Below are positions 56,142-57,528 of a stretch of 57,528 nt of DNA, piece after piece. The stretch's first letter is position 1. Each line of letters begins with the position of its first letter. The translations under genes and the position numbers were made by a program. Source of the DNA: Pseudomonadota bacterium. Its GTDB lineage: Bacteria; Myxococcota_A; Polyangia; Polyangiales; JAFGIB01. The notes below the pieces were generated by a model. It was not told where the DNA came from and did not search any database. It was given only the letters and a program-made list of their open reading frames with translations. Where the stretch lies: positions 1-57,528 of the forward strand of contig JADGRE010000007.1 in NCBI GenBank assembly GCA_017881185.1, written 5' to 3'.

Positions 56142-56744
56142 ATGAACGAGCAAGCGGAAGAGAAGGCGCAGTACTTGAGCGACGTGAGTGAGCCGGCGCA
56201 GCCGGCGAGCGCACAGGGCCCCTTGGTGCAGGGTTCGTTGGCATTGGCTTACGAGCACGCCATCGACGGCGACCCCGACCTGCGGGACGAGGGCGTCGAG
56301 GGCGAGGACGATGCCGACGGCGAGAGCCGTCGCAAGCGCCGTTCGCGTACCCGCGCGCGCACGATCTCGATTCGCCGGCTGAGCAAGGCCGAGCTCAACC
56401 GTGGCCGCGCGCTCTACCCCGAGGAAGAGTACTGGCGGCCCACGGCGCGCTCGCAGTGCGTCGACATGGAGCGGCCGTGCCCGTTCGTGTCGTGCAAGTA
56501 CCACCTGTACATCGACGTCCATCCGGTGCGCGGCTCGATCAAGATCAACTTCCCCGACGTCGAAGTCTGGGAGATGACCGACACCTGCGCGCTCGATATC
56601 GCCGACCGCGGCGGCATCACCCTCGAAGAGGTGGGCGAGATCATGAACCTCACGCGTGAACGCGTGCGTCAGCTGGAAACGCAAGGCCTGGCCAAGCTGC
56701 AAGCCATGGACGAAGTCACGCGCCTGCGCGACTACGTGGCCTGA
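56142..56744 (+). CDS. Sigma-region-4-like HTH protein with Cys-rich middle
   Basis: The 200-residue protein has an acidic N terminus, a basic segment at residues 62-80 ([17 protein letters not shown]), and a C-terminal sigma-70 region 4-like helix-turn-helix ([23 protein letters not shown], about residues 158-180). Between them [16 protein letters not shown] supplies Cys106, Cys113, Cys118 and His121, which could bind a metal. It lacks sigma regions 2 and 3, so it is not a complete sigma factor. It lies 60 bases after the MerR-like gene. Its 3' end overlaps the convergent HTTM gene by 29 bases. Confidence 0.65.
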   Translation: MNEQAEEKAQYLSDVSEPAQPASAQGPLVQGSLALAYEHAIDGDPDLRDEGVEGEDDADGESRRKRRSRTRARTISIRRLSKAELNRGRALYPEEEYWRPTARSQCVDMERPCPFVSCKYHLYIDVHPVRGSIKINFPDVEVWEMTDTCALDIADRGGITLEEVGEIMNLTRERVRQLETQGLAKLQAMDEVTRLRDYVA

Positions 56745-57528
56745 AGCGTGCCGCGAGGGTCGTGGCAATGGCCGTGCCGACGCGCTCTACGGTAGCTTCG
56801 CGCAAGAAGAACACGTAGGGCGTGACGCACACGAGAAACTCCGGGATCACCAAAATCACGCTGTTGCCGAGGTGGAAGAGCAGGCCCAGCGCGATGGCAA
56901 CCGGTCGCGTCTTGGGCACCATCAGCAGTGCTGCGAGCAGCAACTCGCCGCCGATCACCACCCACGAAGCCACGGCCCACGTGTGCGGGTCGGTGCTGCG
57001 GCGCACCAGCCAGAAGCCCAGGGGGGTGGCCCAGATGCTCTGCAGCGTGGACCACAGCAGCACGCCCGTGCGCCACGCTGGATTCGCCGCCTTCCACAGG
57101 CCGGCGCCGAGGTAGAGCATCACCGTCTGAAAGCGCACGAGGCGCCCAACGAAGCTGTAGGTTGCAGGCGGCGGCTGCGGAGCCGAGATGGCCCAGACCG
57201 CGTCCGCATTCGCCGGCCACAGCGCGAGCAGGTAGATCACGATCAGCCGGTCGAACGAAGAGTGCTTCACGCCCAGCGACAGGAAGTAGTGGTACAGGTA
57301 GACGGCGATCAACGCTGGAATCGTGAGCCCGGTTCGCACGCCGAGCATCAGTGCGAGCGCCAGCCCGTAGAACGCTGCAAACAGCAGCCAGGCGAGCCAT
57401 GGTGCGGGCGCGTAGTCGGGCACGAGGTAGGGCGCGTAGACGCCTTCCGACGAGAACAACACCGTCACGTGCGGCGCGAGCACGCCGAGGTACACGAGCA
57501 GGTAAAAGCCCAGCAGCACGCGAAACGC
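56716..57528 (-). CDS. HTTM-domain (vitamin K carboxylase-like) membrane protein, partial
   Basis: This gene continues past the right edge of the window; at least 267 residues are visible. It has six or more hydrophobic helices and the HTTM look: a mid-protein [43 protein letters not shown] and the strong aromatic content of the family, related to the membrane domain of vitamin K-dependent gamma-carboxylases. Its function in bacteria is unclear. The frame remains open to the last base, so the visible GTG at 57519 is not necessarily the start. Confidence 0.75.
   Translation of the reverse strand, partial: AFRVLLGFYLLVYLGVLAPHVTVLFSSEGVYAPYLVPDYAPAPWLAWLLFAAFYGLALALMLGVRTGLTIPALIAVYLYHYFLSLGVKHSSFDRLIVIYLLALWPANADAVWAISAPQPPPATYSFVGRLVRFQTVMLYLGAGLWKAANPAWRTGVLLWSTLQSIWATPLGFWLVRRSTDPHTWAVASWVVIGGELLLAALLMVPKTRPVAIALGLLFHLGNSVILVIPEFLVCVTPYVFFLREATVERVGTAIATTLAARFRPRSRAGA

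Overview
The window reads as a high-GC chromosomal segment from a Gram-negative bacterium, most likely a member of the Myxococcota (former deltaproteobacterial myxobacteria). The support is the outer-membrane machinery (BamA, Skp, LolCD, TolC, MlaC), RNase J, a DUF507 protein, a PilZ protein of the type multiplied in Myxococcus, a beta-barrel resembling family TIGR04551, an AgmX/TonB-like protein, and a complete alternative complex III operon. The assignment is inference; no rRNA is present. There is no sign of prophage, insertion sequence or CRISPR.

Layout. Positions 1-5200 (minus strand) hold partial clpP with tig, a dCMP-deaminase-like protein, and RNase J coupled to an exported HExxH lipoprotein. 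Positions 5340-8960 (plus) hold a secreted beta-barrel protein and radA. Positions 8993-12608 (minus) form an operon DUF507-yicC-gmk-zincin. A Crp/Fnr regulator is divergent at 12846. Positions 13647-25591 (minus) are an envelope and translation cluster in the order prfB-lysS-lolC-lolD-bamA-skp-fabZ-tolC-mlaC. prfB carries the programmed +1 frameshift, so its first 26 codons lie in a different frame from the rest. nadA and a PilZ protein follow (minus), then an AgmX/TonB-like gene behind a sigma-54-like promoter and a repeat-rich S1-domain protein (plus).

A tRNA-Val(CAC) at 31187, a crotonase, xth, ridA, purA, hisZ and serA make up a metabolic stretch. serA has a 160-base leader with a small terminator-like hairpin. 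Divergent from it, actABCDEF (38207-45783) encodes a quinol:cytochrome c oxidoreductase. A flippase-like membrane protein and pgsA come next, and pgsA overlaps a six-gene peptide-importer operon with two binding proteins and four permeases but no ATPase in view. The end holds a MerR-like regulator behind an AT-rich palindrome-laden promoter, a sigma-region-4-like protein, and a partial HTTM membrane protein.

How it works together. Much of the window is housekeeping: protein folding and turnover, RNA decay, GMP, AMP, serine, histidine and NAD synthesis, outer-membrane protein and lipoprotein delivery, and respiration. Genes in operons are packed tightly, often with ATGA or GTGA overlaps. The less ordinary items are a LolC with five extra N-terminal membrane helices, the missing lpx genes in the bamA-skp-fabZ cluster, two uncharacterised exported zincin-like proteins, the His/Asp-rich repeats on the S1 protein, and three candidate regulatory leaders or promoters (serA, the AgmX/TonB-like gene, the MerR-like gene).
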